Positions 19,195 through 30,309 of a stretch of DNA of 64,000 nt are shown piece after piece. The DNA lies in contig NZ_UZAC03000001.1 of NCBI RefSeq assembly GCF_900538055.1, positions 1,178,001-1,242,000 on the forward strand, read 5' to 3'. Positions within the stretch are counted from its first letter, which is position 1. Each line of letters begins with the position of its first letter. The notes beneath the pieces are model-generated. The model had not been told where the DNA came from, did not search any database, and saw only the letters and a list, made by a program, of their open reading frames with translations. The stretch comes from Pasteuria penetrans (GTDB lineage: Bacteria > Bacillota > Bacilli > Thermoactinomycetales > Thermoactinomycetaceae). The position numbers and the translations under genes are program-made.

Positions 19195-19310
19195 CGATGA
19201 GCATCGATTGCATCTCAAAATTTGGTGTCAGGGCCCCTGTGGGGCCCTTTTTTGTCCTCTCCGCGTTGTCTAATGACCCGTTTCTGAATCTATTTTTTTT
19301 ACTAATTATT
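19195..19310 (+). repeat. Dispersed intergenic repeat carrying a terminator
   Basis: The block from CATCGATTGCATC through the terminator to ACCCGTTTCTGAA recurs downstream of mgtE (about 34490-34580) and of the collagen-like gene (about 59266-59360). Similarity extends well beyond the hairpin, so these copies share ancestry. Confidence 0.65.
19231..19253 (+). terminator. Rho-independent terminator
   Basis: GGGCCCC (19231-19237), a TGT loop and GGGGCCC (19241-19247) form a perfect seven-pair GC stem followed by six Ts. It ends the transcript of the secreted peptide gene 76 bases upstream. Confidence 0.92.
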
Positions 19311-19559
19311 TCAATATAATATATAATAAAATATAAATTGACCCTAATTACCCTATAGATCCATTCTCCCCCATTATTTTTCCCTCACGTAGAACCCCTT
19401 TGTTGGACCTGTTCTAATTATTCCCGGTTGAAATCCCTTGTGGGAGCAGATTTTTCCCTCCGGATCCCTGTTCCTCGCGCAGAGAGCCTCTACAGACCCC
19501 TCTTCCCCTGAAAAGGGCCCCTTTCTTCGCCCCCCACCCTTTTGTTAGCCCGTCCTATG

Positions 19560-19668
19560 GGTGAACAATATACCCTTTGATTGGGCAAGCTCACTGATCT
19601 CATGGCTGTAGTACCCCCTATCAGCACACAACCGCGTTCCATCATGGGGAATCCATGTTTCTATGTAT
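19560..19668 (-). pseudogene. Fragment of a type A IS1182 transposase
   Basis: This matches 1107-1213 closely, for example the CTCATGGCTGTAGTACCC segment. It is cut at 19668 by the end of a type B IS1182 element, showing that B inserted into A. Confidence 0.8.
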
Positions 19669-20430
19669 GGTGCCCCTTCTGAAAAAAATATCAGACTGAT
19701 TATAATATTTTTGTAAATTAAATTTAATTATTAGAAAATGATTACATTATTAATTAATATAAAAACAGTCTGCATAATAAATATTTCAGGCGTAAGTACT
19801 TTAGGGTTGAAAGGTACCCTTCTCTGGAGGAATGCACCTGAAAATTTAGTACGATCAGTTATTTTTTGTTGAACCACCGAAATCGCCGAGGGATCGTAGG
19901 AACTGGTTCCTATCCCGTCTCTTTTGCGCACACCAAAAAAGCCGATACAAAAGCCGAATTTTATTTTTTATTGAAATTTATTATATATTAAATTTTTTAT
20001 ATAGTTATGTTTGGTCTTATCCTCCTTTCCCTGATCTTCCTTTGAAGATAATGAACGACCTGGGTTCAATGATAAGCCGACCCTTTGGCCATCATAAGCC
20101 CGTGCCACCCTCATCGTACCGCGCACCCTTCATCTGAGCCAGCCTAAAAACGATTCTTTATAGAAGAACAAACCCCTCCCACGGCCGCGCGACGATTACC
20201 CTCCCCTTTGTACCCTATTTGCTCCATTTTGTCTCGTTGTTTCGCCGTTGAATAGGAGGACGAATCCGTGGTACGTAGGATCCTTCCCCCCTCTTCAGGA
20301 AGAGTGGCAACACATTGCTCGCGGCCCATTTACACCCCTCGCAGATCCTCTCATGGAAGTGGATCTTACCCTCCCTCCCTATCCCCGGGTTGGTACTCTG
20401 TCCTCTCATCTCCTTATATTTTTTTATATG
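19669..20430 (-). pseudogene. Truncated type B IS1182 element (3' part)
   Basis: The right inverted repeat GGTGCCCCTTCTG starts at 19669. The conserved tail and the C-terminal third of the transposase follow, with several frameshifts (readable pieces: CEGCKWA, EGNRRAAVGGVCSSIKN). Homology ends near 20430, where a group II intron reverse transcriptase fragment begins. Confidence 0.8.
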
Positions 20431-20690
20431 TGATGTAGATGATAGGATCGTTCACTGTCGGGACAAAACGCAAGCTAACTATCTTCTTTCAGAAATTCGG
20501 CAAGGAATGGCAGAGTGCGGACTGGAACTGCATCCTGAGAAGACTAAAATCTTCTACTATGAGGATGGTAGGCGGAGCAGGAATCATGATGTTGTTTCCC
20601 TTGATTCTCTAGGATACACATGTAGACCCCATGGAAGACTATTCGGTTCTATGAAAGGACTGGCTGAGATGCCAGCCCTACTCGACAGCT
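20429..20690 (+). pseudogene. Group II intron reverse transcriptase fragment and intron 3' end
   Basis: From 20429 the frame reads CDVDDRIVHCRDK, then AECGLELHPEKTKI and LGYTCRPH. This is the active-site-to-thumb region of group II intron reverse transcriptases (normally YADD; here VDD). The frame is only about 75 codons long. The 3' half of domain V (GGTTCTATG) and a domain VI stem (GGACTGGCTGAGATGCC) follow, ending in CTACTCGAC at about 20686. Everything upstream, including the fingers, domains I-IV and most of the enzyme, is gone. Confidence 0.75.
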
Positions 20691-21211
20691 ATCAAAACAT
20701 AATCCCCCACTATATCCTTTTCGAATCCCTACCCTATACCGAACGGCTACAAAACCAAAATACCTATACGTACGAACCCGCCCCAGGGTGACCCACTCCA
20801 GGTATGAACTCCCACAAACCTACATTCTCCCAAGCATACAACAGAAAAAGATAGCCCGCATTTTTAAAAATAAAACATGAAGGCGTAGGATCGCCGTTCC
20901 CATATCCTTTGAAAACCTCAAACCACAACGGTTCCCACACTTCATTTATGGGGATGACCACTTCTTCATAGCAGCAAACCCGAGCACCTCATACCCGTCC
21001 CAAACCACATATGGATCCTGCTAGGGGAATATCCATCCCCCTTACCCTTGCCCTGGAATCATTCTCGGAGAAAACTGTTTTTCCATACCGGGATCCTATC
21101 CTCGACACATTGATGCCGAACCACCTCCCCCACTGAATTTAGAACCACCATCTCTCATGATTTTTCTGTTCATCAACCCAAAAAGGACTCCACCACATCG
21201 TAAAATAATAA
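20691..21211. other. Region downstream of rpoB without rpoC
   Basis: No RNA polymerase sequence is seen here on either strand. On the minus strand around 20764-21010, two overlapping frames read like protein (DPYVVWDGYEVLGF and INEVWEPLWFEVFKGYG) but are out of register. This may be a broken gene of unknown kind. Confidence 0.4.
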
Positions 21212-21244
21212 ACAAAAACCTGCTTTTGCGAAGCAGGTTTTTAC
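21212..21244 (-). terminator. Terminator after rpoB
   Basis: The stem AACCTGCTT (21217-21225) pairs with AAGCAGGTT (21231-21239). On the minus strand it is followed by a T-rich run. It lies about 110 bases past the rpoB stop and would end the operon before any rpoC. Confidence 0.85.
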
Positions 21245-21355
21245 ATTCATACATAAAAAAAGATTATAAAGGGTGAGAGTTTGGACACCCCTTCCTCCAG
21301 TCCATGCCCATATCCCATACCCCACCGGGGAAGCGCCTACCCACCCCCAACATCT

Positions 21356-24300
21356 TCAAGAGCCAGAGGCCGTTTCCGCCTTCTCGAGGTCAAAACCAAA
21401 CCGCTCATGTGCAGACTCTTCCTCATCATCCAACTCTCGCATTTCAATCTCCTTCTCGTCCGCTGAAAGAATCTTCACATCCATCCCCAGACTCTGCAAC
21501 TCCTTGATCAAAACCTTAAAAGATTCCGGAACCCCAGGCTCAGGAACGTTTTCACCCTTGACGATGGCTTCATAGGTTTTCACCCTACCTACTACATCAT
21601 CGGACTTAACGGTAAGGATCTCCTGTAAGGTATAAGCTGCCCCATAGGCCTCCAGAGCCCATACCTCCATTTCACCAAACCTCTGCCCCCCAAACTGAGC
21701 CTTCCCACCCAAGGGCTGCTGGGTAACCAGGGAGTAAGGACCCGTAGAACGGGCGTGGATCTTGTCATCCACCATGTGTGCTAATTTAATCATATACATA
21801 ACACCAACAGTGACACGATTTTCCATCGGCTCTCCCGTACGACCATCATAGAGAAGGGTTTTCCCATCTTCATCAAGATTGGCCTCCCTTAGAGACGCAA
21901 AAACATCCTTTTCCGTCGCCCCATCAAAAACAGGTGTTGCCATATAAACTCCGAGCACCTTGGCGGCCATCCCCAGGTGAACCTCCAGCACCTGACCAAT
22001 ATTCATCCGTGAGGGAACACCCAGGGGATTGAGTACCACCTCCACGGGCCTACCATCAGGGAGAAAGGGCATATCCTCCTCAGGCAAGATACGGGCAATG
22101 ACACCCTTATTCCCATGACGACCCGCCATTTTGTCACCCTCGGATATCTTTCGCTTCTGGGCAATATAACAACGGACGGACTGATTTACACCTGGTGACA
22201 ACTCATCCCCGTGTTCCCGTGTAAATACCTGCACATCAACAATGATACCATCCTGTCCATGTGGGACACGCAAGGAGGTATCGCGAACCTCGCGGGCCTT
22301 TTCACCAAAAATAGCGTGTAACAATCGTTCCTCCGCGGTCAATTCCGTTACACCCTTGGGCGTCACCTTCCCCACCAAAATATCGCCAGCCTTGATCTCC
22401 GCACCCACGCAAATGATCCCACGCTCATCTAAATTCTTCAAGGCCTCTTCTCCCACGTTGGGGATATCGCGCGTGATCTCCTCTGGACCCAATTTGGTGT
22501 CGCGGGCCTCCGAAACATACTCCTCAATGTGAACGGATGTATACACATCATCCTTAACCAGGCGTTCACTCAGAAGGATCGCATCCTCGTAGTTGTAGCC
22601 CTCCCAGGTCATAAAAGCTACTACAACATTACGCCCTAGTGCCAATTCGCCCATGTCCGTCGATGGGCCATCCGCTAATGTTTCCCCTTCCTTAACCTCT
22701 ATACCCCGTTGGATTACAGGGCGCTGATTGACACAGGTACCCTGATTCGATCGTGTGAATTTGGTGAGTTTATAGATATCAACATCCCCCTCGACCCGCT
22801 CACCATCCACCTCCATTACATGTCGAACCACAATTTCATCCGCTACTACTTTCTCCACTATACCTGGCCTCTCGGCGCGAATCATAACGCCAGAATCACG
22901 AGCAGCCACATGCTCCATCCCCGTACCCACATAGGGAGCCTCGGGAATCAACAAAGGAACAGCTTGCCGTTGCATATTGGATCCCATGAGCGCCCGATTG
23001 GAATCATCATTTTCCAGGAAAGGGATGCAGGCCGTTGCCACTGAAACCACCTGCTTAGGCGAAACATCCATATAATCCACACGCGCCCTTGGCACGGGCA
23101 AAATTTCATCCTGATGCCGTACGGTCACCACATCCGTAGCAAACTGATTATCCTCCGTGAGAGGGGCATTCGCCTGAGCGACGTAGTAATGATCTTCCTC
23201 ATCCGCCGTTAGATAGTCAATTTTCTCCGTCACCTCCAAAGTGTCATGATCTACCCTGCGGTAAGGAGTTTCAATAAAACCATAATCATTGATTCTTGCA
23301 TAGCTCGATAGGGAGTTGATAAGACCAATATTGGGTCCCTCCGGCGTTTCAATCGGGCACATGCGGCCATAATGGGAGTGGTGAACATCCCGAACCTCAA
23401 AACCCGCCCGCTCCCTGGTCAATCCACCAGGTCCCAAGGCAGACAAACGACGCTTATGGGTCAACTCCGCCAGAGGGTTGGTCTGATCCATGAACTGCGA
23501 AAGCTGACTACTACCGAAAAACTCCTTCACAGCTGCAATCACAGGTCGTATATTGATCAGGGCTTGCGGCGTAATTGCATTGGCATCCTGAATCGACATT
23601 CGCTCCCGGACCACTCTTTCCATCCGGGAGAGACCTATCCGGAACTGATTTTGTAACAACTCCCCTACCGATCGCAACCGACGATTACCCAGATGATCAA
23701 TGTCGTCTACGGAACCGATCCCACGCAGCAGATTGAGAAAGTAGTTGATGCAGGCGACAATATCAGAGGGTGTAACATACTTGATAGAGGGATCAATGAT
23801 GCCATTGGAAATGATCTGAATGACCTTACTATCATCATTGGGCGCATAAACCTTCACACTCTGCACGGCAATCTCCCCACTGATAGGAACACCACCCTGC
23901 ACCTTGAATGTACGCAACCCAAATTTGTTCTCACCCTCAAGAACGGGTAAAATCTTATCTAGAAAACGCCTCTCTAGTACTTGTCCAGCTTCTACAAGAA
24001 TCCCACCTGTCGTGGGGTCAACGATATCCTCCGCCACCCTCTGGTCTAATAGACGATTCTTCAAGTGGAGCTTACGATTCATCTTGTATCGACCCACGTT
24101 AGCCAAATCATAGCGCTTGGGATCGAAAAACCTAGCGTGCAACAGACTACGCGCACTCTCTGCCGTTGGTGGTTCCCCCGGACGCAAACGTTCGTAAATC
24201 TCGACAAGGGCCCTCTCTGTATTTCCTGTACTATCCTTATCCAATGTATTCCTTACATAGTCGTCCTCGCCCAATACATTTAGAATTTCCGCATCGCTCC

Positions 24301-24901
24301 CCAGTCCGAGCGCACGTAGGAGAACAGTAATGGGAATTTTACGTGTGCGATCAATACGCACATACAAAACTTGCTTAGCATCGGTCTCGAACTCTAGCCA
24401 GGCACCTCGATTGGGAATTACTGTAGCAGTGTAGGTAGGGTTCCCGTTCTTATCCATCTTCGTGCTATAATAGACACTAGGAGATCGAACAAGTTGACTC
24501 ACGATAACGCGCTCCGCACCATTGATAATGAAGGTCCCCGTTTTCGTCATCAATGGGAAATCACCCATGAATACCTCTTGTTCCTTCACCTCGCCGGTAT
24601 CCTTGTTGATCAGGCGTACCTTAACACGCAAAGGAGCTGCATACGTTACGTCCCGTTCCTTCGATTCCTCTGCATCATACTTGGGGTCCCCCAAGCTATA
24701 ATCGACAAACTCCAAGAGGAGATTCCCAGCAAAGTCCTCGATGGGGGATATGTCCTGAAACATCTCCCTCAGTCCTTGGTCTAAAAACCACTGATAGGAT
24801 TTTTGTTGAATCTCAATCAGGTTGGGTAGACCAAGTACCTCATGGATACGAGCGTAGCTGCGACGAAACCTACGACCACATGGAATCGTCTTGGCATCCA
24901 T
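21356..24901 (-). CDS. rpoB: DNA-directed RNA polymerase subunit beta
   Basis: RpoB forms, with RpoC, the catalytic core of RNA polymerase. The 1181-residue reading follows Bacillales RpoB from end to end: [20 protein letters not shown] at the N-terminus, the fork and rifampicin region [20 protein letters not shown] followed by [13 protein letters not shown] with the usual His and Ser, and [14 protein letters not shown]. The C-terminus has [20 protein letters not shown] and an acidic tail. The rifampicin pocket is wild-type, so sensitivity would be expected. The ATG at 24901 is preferred because of the GGGGGGA before it; an in-frame extension to 24946 exists. Its start overlaps rsmC by 32 bases, so translation is probably coupled. 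Unusually, rpoC does not follow: a terminator and mobile-element debris do. Confidence 0.98.
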   Translation of the reverse strand: MDAKTIPCGRRFRRSYARIHEVLGLPNLIEIQQKSYQWFLDQGLREMFQDISPIEDFAGNLLLEFVDYSLGDPKYDAEESKERDVTYAAPLRVKVRLINKDTGEVKEQEVFMGDFPLMTKTGTFIINGAERVIVSQLVRSPSVYYSTKMDKNGNPTYTATVIPNRGAWLEFETDAKQVLYVRIDRTRKIPITVLLRALGLGSDAEILNVLGEDDYVRNTLDKDSTGNTERALVEIYERLRPGEPPTAESARSLLHARFFDPKRYDLANVGRYKMNRKLHLKNRLLDQRVAEDIVDPTTGGILVEAGQVLERRFLDKILPVLEGENKFGLRTFKVQGGVPISGEIAVQSVKVYAPNDDSKVIQIISNGIIDPSIKYVTPSDIVACINYFLNLLRGIGSVDDIDHLGNRRLRSVGELLQNQFRIGLSRMERVVRERMSIQDANAITPQALINIRPVIAAVKEFFGSSQLSQFMDQTNPLAELTHKRRLSALGPGGLTRERAGFEVRDVHHSHYGRMCPIETPEGPNIGLINSLSSYARINDYGFIETPYRRVDHDTLEVTEKIDYLTADEEDHYYVAQANAPLTEDNQFATDVVTVRHQDEILPVPRARVDYMDVSPKQVVSVATACIPFLENDDSNRALMGSNMQRQAVPLLIPEAPYVGTGMEHVAARDSGVMIRAERPGIVEKVVADEIVVRHVMEVDGERVEGDVDIYKLTKFTRSNQGTCVNQRPVIQRGIEVKEGETLADGPSTDMGELALGRNVVVAFMTWEGYNYEDAILLSERLVKDDVYTSVHIEEYVSEARDTKLGPEEITRDIPNVGEEALKNLDERGIICVGAEIKAGDILVGKVTPKGVTELTAEERLLHAIFGEKAREVRDTSLRVPHGQDGIIVDVQVFTREHGDELSPGVNQSVRCYIAQKRKISEGDKMAGRHGNKGVIARILPEEDMPFLPDGRPVEVVLNPLGVPSRMNIGQVLEVHLGMAAKVLGVYMATPVFDGATEKDVFASLREANLDEDGKTLLYDGRTGEPMENRVTVGVMYMIKLAHMVDDKIHARSTGPYSLVTQQPLGGKAQFGGQRFGEMEVWALEAYGAAYTLQEILTVKSDDVVGRVKTYEAIVKGENVPEPGVPESFKVLIKELQSLGMDVKILSADEKEIEMRELDDEEESAHERFGFDLEKAETASGS

Positions 24902-25562
24902 GCAATCCCCCCCGTTTTTCGTTTCCATCACAGTCACCCAGGGCAAAGGCTTCCCCTAGTTTTGAAAGCGATGCCTGCAAAACCCGATAGCCTGAACGCT
25001 TTGAAACAAGGCGAACTTGCGCGAACCAACGCGAGAGGGAGCGCTGCATGGACGCAGCCCCCTGTTGTTTACGCAAAACCAACCACAACGAACCACCCGG
25101 AGTCAGATAGGTGGGCGCCGCAGCAAACCATTGATGAATCAACGCTTTACCCACCCGCACGGGTGGATTGGTCACAATCGTGGAAAAAGGCGGATCAACG
25201 GCTACAGCTGACAATCCATCACCTACATAGATCGACATTCGTTGTCTGACGTTATGCATACTCGCGTTGCGTTGTGCAAGTTCAACAGCTCTCTCGTTGA
25301 TATCAACCATAACCACCCTGCTGGAGGGGTTTTTCAAAGCCAAACCTATACCTATAAAACCATAACCACAGCCGAGGTCGAGGATCCTGCCCCCCTCCTC
25401 AACTGTGACAGCAGAAAGCAACAATTGACTTCCTGGATCCACCCGCCGCGCCGAAAAAACCCCGCTTGAAACCCAAAAACGTAACGTTTCCCCATCCACA
25501 ACAGACGTTACGACTCTCGGGGGCTGGGTGGAAGTAGGGCGCCTCGTATAGTAATGCTCCAT
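24870..25562 (-). CDS. RsmC/YbxB-type class I SAM-dependent methyltransferase
   Basis: A 230-residue methyltransferase of the RsmC-like family, called YbxB in Bacillus subtilis, where it lies in the same place between rplL and rpoB. The SAM-binding motif [12 protein letters not shown] (about residue 57), VVMVDIN for the second strand and the catalytic-type motif [11 protein letters not shown] (about 125) are visible. NPP is typical of enzymes that modify guanine in RNA. The role in Gram-positives is not well established. The ATG at 25562 has AAGGG eleven bases upstream; a GTG at 25574 touches that site and is less likely. The gene overlaps rpoB at its 3' end. Confidence 0.9.
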   Translation of the reverse strand: MEHYYTRRPTSTQPPRVVTSVVDGETLRFWVSSGVFSARRVDPGSQLLLSAVTVEEGGRILDLGCGYGFIGIGLALKNPSSRVVMVDINERAVELAQRNASMHNVRQRMSIYVGDGLSAVAVDPPFSTIVTNPPVRVGKALIHQWFAAAPTYLTPGGSLWLVLRKQQGAASMQRSLSRWFAQVRLVSKRSGYRVLQASLSKLGEAFALGDCDGNEKRGGLHGCQDDSMWS

Positions 25563-25589
25563 AACAGCTCCCACCCTTCACTGGGGAAC

Positions 25590-25976
25590 CTACTTCAGAG
25601 AGGCCTTTGCGCCTGCTTCCTCGAGCTTTGTTTTCAACTTCTCGGCTTCCTCTTTGGGAACACCCTTCTTTATTTCAGAAGGCAAACTGTCCACCAGAGC
25701 CTTGGCCTCCTTCAAACCCAAACCCGTCGCATCCCGCACGGCCTTAATACAATTGATTTTCGAACCACCCGCATCCTCTAGAATTACATCAAATTCAGTT
25801 TTCTCCTCTACTGCAGCGGCTCCCTCCCCGCTTGCTGCTACCGCCACCGGCGCCGCTGCGGATACACCCCAACGCTCCTCTGCGCCCTTAACGAGCATAA
25901 GTAAATCTTTCACCTTCATCTGTTCAATGGTTTCCAAGAACTGCTCTTGTTCCTTTGTCAAAGCACTCATACCCAT
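25590..25976 (-). CDS. rplL: Ribosomal protein bL12 (L7/L12)
   Basis: A 128-residue stalk protein. The N-terminal dimerisation helices ([19 protein letters not shown]), the Ala/Gly-rich hinge ([17 protein letters not shown]) and the C-terminal factor-binding domain ([20 protein letters not shown]) are all present. It binds L10 and recruits elongation factors to the ribosome. The start may be ATG 25976 or 25970, both after GAGG. It lies 48 bases behind rplJ and 27 bases ahead of rsmC, so it belongs to the operon. Confidence 0.97.
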   Translation of the reverse strand: MGMSALTKEQEQFLETIEQMKVKDLLMLVKGAEERWGVSAAAPVAVAASGEGAAAVEEKTEFDVILEDAGGSKINCIKAVRDATGLGLKEAKALVDSLPSEIKKGVPKEEAEKLKTKLEEAGAKASLK

Positions 25977-26024
25977 TCATTCCTCGCTTTCCTTTTCACA
26001 CTAATACCGAGTCGGGGAAACATT

Positions 26025-26522
26025 CTACCCCGCCTCTTCCACTTTCTCCGCCCTCTGCTGCAAAACACTAGCCATTCCGCGCATAGGTGCCTGTAAAACA
26101 GACAGAAGCATCGACAGTAGGGCCTCCCTGGACGGAACATCGGCCAGGGAATCCAATACCCCTTTATCCACTACCTCACCCTCGAGCACGGCACCTTTGA
26201 CCTTAAGGGCTTTGTGCTTTCGGGAAAAAGCACAAAGGACACGCACCGGTGCAAGAGCATCCTCAACGGCAAACGCCAACGCAGTAGGCCCCTGCAAGTA
26301 CGCATCCAAACCCTCAATGCCAACTTCCTCTGCCGCACGCCGAACAAGCGTATTCTTAGCCACACACAGTACAGCCCCGGCTTCTTTCAGCTGCCTACGC
26401 AGATCCTCATTCTCTTTGGACGCTAAACCACGATAATCGGCCAACACAGTAGACTTGGCAGCCGACATCCTACTAGCTACATCTGCTACCTTCTCTTGCT
26501 TCTTTTGCAATGCCGCCTTCAC
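26025..26522 (-). CDS. rplJ: Ribosomal protein uL10
   Basis: L10 is the base of the ribosomal stalk and anchors L12 dimers. The 165-residue protein has the KSTVLADYRGL segment, KNTLVRRA, EGLDAYLQGPTALAF and a C-terminal helix (LLSVLQAPMRGMASVLQQRA) that carries L12. The start is GTG 26522 after an AAGGGGGGGTGAT site. Only 36 bases separate it from rplA, so there is no room for the long L10-binding leader usual in Bacillus. Confidence 0.97.
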   Translation of the reverse strand: MKAALQKKQEKVADVASRMSAAKSTVLADYRGLASKENEDLRRQLKEAGAVLCVAKNTLVRRAAEEVGIEGLDAYLQGPTALAFAVEDALAPVRVLCAFSRKHKALKVKGAVLEGEVVDKGVLDSLADVPSREALLSMLLSVLQAPMRGMASVLQQRAEKVEEAG

Positions 26523-26558
26523 AACCCATCACCCCCCCTTCTCTCCAAGGAATTACCC

Positions 26559-27266
26559 TCAGAATCCAGAACAAACAGCCTGCAAATCCACCGGCACACC
26601 TGGACCCATAGTGGAGGCCACGGTTACGCCACGCATATAAATCCCTTTACATGCGGCCGGTTTCGCCTTGACAAGCGCACCTGCTAAGGTCTGCAAATTG
26701 TCCACCAATTGATCCACGTCAAACGATACCTTTCCAACACCGGCGTGCACGTTACCCGCTCGATCCACGCGATACTCGATCTTACCCGCTTTCACTTCCT
26801 CTATCGCCCTACCGACCTGGGGGGTAACCGTACCCGTCTTAGGATTGGGCATAAGACCCCGAGGCCCCAAAATACGACCCAGCTGCCCCACACGAGGCAT
26901 CATATCAGGCGTCGCTATGACTACATCAAAATCCAGCCACCCCTGCTGAATACGGCGAATGATGTCCTCATCGCCCACCTCATCAGCCCCGGCCAACTGG
27001 GCTTCCTTGGCCTTATCGCCACTCGCAATCACAACAACCCGTTGCGTGCGCCCAGTCCCATGCGGGAGGACAACGGCCCCCCTTACCTGCTGATCAGCCT
27101 GTCTGGGATCCACCCCCAAACGAAAGGCGGCCTCCACAGTCTCATCGAATTGGGCATGGGCAACCTCCTTCACCAACGAAAGTGCCTTCATCGGCGTATG
27201 CACTGCACCCTCATACTCTTTCAATGCCGCCCGGGCATTTCTGTACTTTTTACCCCGTCTTGCCAT
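26559..27266 (-). CDS. rplA: Ribosomal protein uL1
   Basis: L1 forms the mobile arm at the ribosomal E site. The 235-residue protein has the expected length and motifs: GKKYRNA at the start, [41 protein letters not shown] with [11 protein letters not shown] next, and [17 protein letters not shown] at the end. It follows rplK after 27 bases. The family often represses its own operon by binding the mRNA; no such site was identified here. Confidence 0.97.
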   Translation of the reverse strand: MARRGKKYRNARAALKEYEGAVHTPMKALSLVKEVAHAQFDETVEAAFRLGVDPRQADQQVRGAVVLPHGTGRTQRVVVIASGDKAKEAQLAGADEVGDEDIIRRIQQGWLDFDVVIATPDMMPRVGQLGRILGPRGLMPNPKTGTVTPQVGRAIEEVKAGKIEYRVDRAGNVHAGVGKVSFDVDQLVDNLQTLAGALVKAKPAACKGIYMRGVTVASTMGPGVPVDLQAVCSGF

Positions 27267-27293
27267 GTACTCTCCCCCTCTTACTACAGATTC

Positions 27294-27722
27294 CTAACCC
27301 CCTACTACCCTCACACCCATACTATTTGCGGTACCGACTACCACACGCATGGCCGCCTCCACATCGGTCGTATTCAAATCGGGAAGCTTGGTTTGGGCGA
27401 TTTCACGAACCTGATCTTGGGTAAGCGTACCTACCTTGTTTTTATGGGGCTCACTGGAACCCTTCGCAAGACCCAATGATTTCTTGATCAATTCCACTAC
27501 CGGCGAAACCTTCGTAATAAAGGTAAACGATCGATCCTCGTAAATCGTAATCTCCACAGGAACAACCGAACCCATTTGTGATGCTGTTTGATCATTGAAA
27601 GACTTGGTAAACCCAACAAGATTGATCCCTGTCGGCCCCAATACAGTCCCCACGGGAGGGGCCGGCGTCGCCTTCCCAGCCTGAAGCTGAATACGCACAA
27701 CCCGCATAACCTTCTTAGCCAT
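27294..27722 (-). CDS. rplK: Ribosomal protein uL11
   Basis: L11 binds the GTPase-associated centre of 23S rRNA. The 142-residue protein shows [32 protein letters not shown] and the C-terminal RNA-binding part ending in the usual [11 protein letters not shown]. The start ATG is preceded by a GGTGGGGGGTG site. It is 39 bases downstream of nusG. Confidence 0.97.
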   Translation of the reverse strand: MAKKVMRVVRIQLQAGKATPAPPVGTVLGPTGINLVGFTKSFNDQTASQMGSVVPVEITIYEDRSFTFITKVSPVVELIKKSLGLAKGSSEPHKNKVGTLTQDQVREIAQTKLPDLNTTDVEAAMRVVVGTANSMGVRVVGG

Positions 27723-27761
27723 TGTATACCACCCCCCACCTGCAACAAAATTGGCTAGAGA

Positions 27762-28295
27762 TCAAATCTCCTCCACCTGTAGGAAACCCAACTCCATAGG
27801 GGTCTCACGTCCAAACACACTAACGAGGACCTTCACCCTCTCCGACTCACGGTCAATCTCTTCCACCATACCCACACAACCGGCAAACGGACCATCCCGC
27901 AGCTGAACCTGATCACCTACACGGAAATTCACGGTTACATTAGGGCCTGACAAGCCCACCTGTCGCAAAATGGACTCCACTTCCCCCTCCATAAGTGGAG
28001 TGGGTTTGGAACCAGCCCCTGCCGAACCAACAAATCCCGTTACACCCGGTGTATTCCGCACCACATACCAAGAGTCGTCCGTCATGATCATTTCCACGAG
28101 CACATACCCCGGAAACACCTTCCGCATGACTGTTTTTCGCTTGCCATTCTTGTGCTCTATGCCTTCTTCGACAGGAACAAGAACACGAAAAATTTTCTCT
28201 TGCATCTCCATAGAGTGAACCCGCTTCTCCAGATTAGCTTTTACCTTGTTCTCGTAACCCGAATAGGTATGTACCACGTACCAGTGCTTTTTCAC
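27762..28295 (-). CDS. nusG: Transcription elongation/antitermination factor NusG
   Basis: NusG binds RNA polymerase across the clamp and lowers or directs pausing. The 177-residue protein has the NGN domain (HWYVVHTYSGYENKVKANLE .. FPGYVLVEM .. VRNTPGVTGFVG) and a C-terminal KOW domain (VGDQVQLRDGPFAGCVGMV). I choose GTG 28295, directly before KKHWYVV, with AAGG seven bases upstream. Longer readings to 28370 would add residues foreign to the family. It lies 91 bases behind secE. Confidence 0.96.
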   Translation of the reverse strand: MKKHWYVVHTYSGYENKVKANLEKRVHSMEMQEKIFRVLVPVEEGIEHKNGKRKTVMRKVFPGYVLVEMIMTDDSWYVVRNTPGVTGFVGSAGAGSKPTPLMEGEVESILRQVGLSGPNVTVNFRVGDQVQLRDGPFAGCVGMVEEIDRESERVKVLVSVFGRETPMELGFLQVEEI

Positions 28296-28386
28296 ATTCA
28301 CGCCTTCATCAGGGCTCAGAACCCACTCCCTCCCCCCGCACCACGCAAAGCCGATACGCCGAAATTCCACTACGAGGGATCGCTAT

Positions 28387-28614
28387 TCAGGAGGAATAAA
28401 TAGGACTAAATAACTGCTGGAGCGCCAAATCCACAAGAAAAATAAACAACGTCAAAATCGCCACAACCACGAGCACAACGATCGTGTAGTGTACCATTTC
28501 CCTGCGATTGGGCCACCGCACATTACGCAGCTCCTGGACACATCCGCGGAAAAAATCCCTCGCGCCCATCCAACTGCGACGGAAAAAACCTACTGCATTG
28601 GACAAAACAAACAC
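28387..28614 (-). CDS. secE: Preprotein translocase subunit SecE
   Basis: A 75-residue single-span protein that clamps the SecY channel. After a basic amphipathic stretch comes the family motif ELRNVRWPNRREMVHYT, then one membrane helix (IVVLVVVAILTLFIFLVDLA). Its place between rpmG and nusG is standard for Bacillales. Confidence 0.95.
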   Translation of the reverse strand: MFVLSNAVGFFRRSWMGARDFFRGCVQELRNVRWPNRREMVHYTIVVLVVVAILTLFIFLVDLALQQLFSPIYSS

Positions 28615-28635
28615 GCCTCCCCTGGTAAACTCACT

Positions 28636-28785
28636 TCATCTGGTCTCCCGATGTACCTGGTGAGCATTGCAACGGGGGCAATATTTCCGAAATGCCATAC
28701 GCTCTGGATGCTGGCGTTTGTTTTTCGTTGAGATGTAATTCCGCATGCGGCACTCCCCGCATGCCAAGGTAAACTGCACCCGCAT
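28636..28785 (-). CDS. rpmG: Ribosomal protein bL33
   Basis: A 49-residue ribosomal protein beginning [12 protein letters not shown], with the [15 protein letters not shown] core and [14 protein letters not shown] at the end. The two C-x2-C pairs make it the zinc-containing form. It is the first gene of the operon, 21 bases before secE. The reading frame is short but complete. Confidence 0.95.
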   Translation of the reverse strand: MRVQFTLACGECRMRNYISTKNKRQHPERMAFRKYCPRCNAHQVHRETR

Positions 28786-28859
28786 TCTAAACCTCCCCGC
28801 ACCCTAGAGCCTTCCCAAAATCCGAACAGCTCTTCGATTCAAACAAAGACACCGCGCCT

Positions 28860-28889
28860 ATGTTACCATACCGTTCCTCTTGCTGTCAA
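28860..28889 (-). promoter_or_regulatory. Promoter of the rpmG-rpoB operon
   Basis: On the minus strand TTGACA (28889-28884), 18 bases and TAACAT (28865-28860) form a strong sigma-A-type promoter. Transcription would begin about 70 bases before rpmG. It is the only clear promoter seen upstream of the cluster. Confidence 0.7.
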
Positions 28890-30300
28890 AGCATACCACA
28901 CAGATTGAATCATTCCCATCCTGATCACCCGTTTTCTCCATCCCCTCCGTGGAACCAACCCACAAAAACGGAACCGTTCCTTTCAATCTCAGATTCATTC
29001 AGAAATTAATAAAAATATTACTTTAAAAAACATAATTTTTCCCTAGGTCCCTGAAAAGAAAAAGAGTGTTGGTGCAAATCATAGCGACGGCAATAGCCAT
29101 CTACCCCAATTCTGTCCTTTCTCCATTTGCTAATCCTATCCATAGTAAAAAAAATCAAAATAAAATAATGGATAAGCAAATACGGATCGGGGGTGATTTT
29201 GTTTTTGCACCGGCACGGTTCCTACATTGGTGTGAAGGACGGGTAGATGAAAAACCATCATCCCCTTGTTCCATTGGATAAGTACATGGATACCATTTAG
29301 ATCACTATTGCGGATCACTACTTTAAGAATAAGGACCAGTACGAATATCCCCTTGATGAACTCAAAAAATTAGGATGCCCCCATGTCATCTAACATTATA
29401 TTCGGGTAGAACTAGCCTACCGTATAAGATGAAGTCGAATAGAATATTAAGTAAATATAATGTAATATTCTTCTATTTTTCGATCTACATACAAGCCTCA
29501 AACAATTACAATCTGGATAGGTTCAGTATTCCTGGACCCCACTCCAGCCGTCCATCCAAAAGCTAGGGATAGGACGGAGGAACGTCTGAAAGCGATGAAG
29601 ACACATCAATAGCCCCATGGGCAGATGAATGTCCTAACTATATCCGTTCCAAATAATAGGAAGTTGTTTGCATGTGGATGTCTCGCCGGATGAATCCTGA
29701 TCCCATGGACAATAACAGTAGAATCCAAAGGATCATGGGGAACACAAACAATCCTCCCCCCTTCACATCCACTAGATATCACTACCCCAGACAGAATACT
29801 TCCCTGATAAAATCCCCAACAACTCGCTTAGAATAGCCATGGGACCATAAGAAACATCATTCCTTACGCACCAATCCATATTGCATATAGAAATAAGCAA
29901 TACAAATAGAAATAGCATGATGTAGTAAGCGGAACAACGGAACCAAAGGGCCGGAATACGAAAAAAAGGATCATCATCGCGCAACTGTAGAAAGGTTGTT
30001 CCTTTGTAAAAAATCCCTTACAAGGGGGGAACAGGTAAGAAAAAAAGAAACCCAATCTCTCAGAACAACCCCAGAAACATCATAAGGACACGGGGACAGA
30101 AGGAAAAATCCGAACACTCCTACTGTGGACATTGGCTACTACAAACGATCTACGACCTCCCGAATGGGGAAAAGTCAAGAAATAAAGAAAAAATATCTTT
30201 TCTTAGATCAAGTTATGATGTCGACAAGCAGACGGACGCAGGACACTGCTGCTACTCTTCGGAATGATAAGGGCTTTCACAAAGGAATAGAAGTAACCGT
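28890..30300. other. Decayed intergenic DNA
   Basis: No gene with family features or a good ribosome site was found. A 70-codon minus-strand frame (29772-29984) encodes one hydrophobic helix similar to one at 14797-15087; it is either a small membrane peptide or a shared remnant. Short frames elsewhere look like chance. Confidence 0.4.
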
Positions 30301-30309
30301 GGTGGCATC

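Noticed and set aside
21356-24946. Numerous open frames opposite rpoB and the ribosomal protein genes
   Set aside because: They are shadows of highly biased coding sequence and show no starts or motifs of their own.
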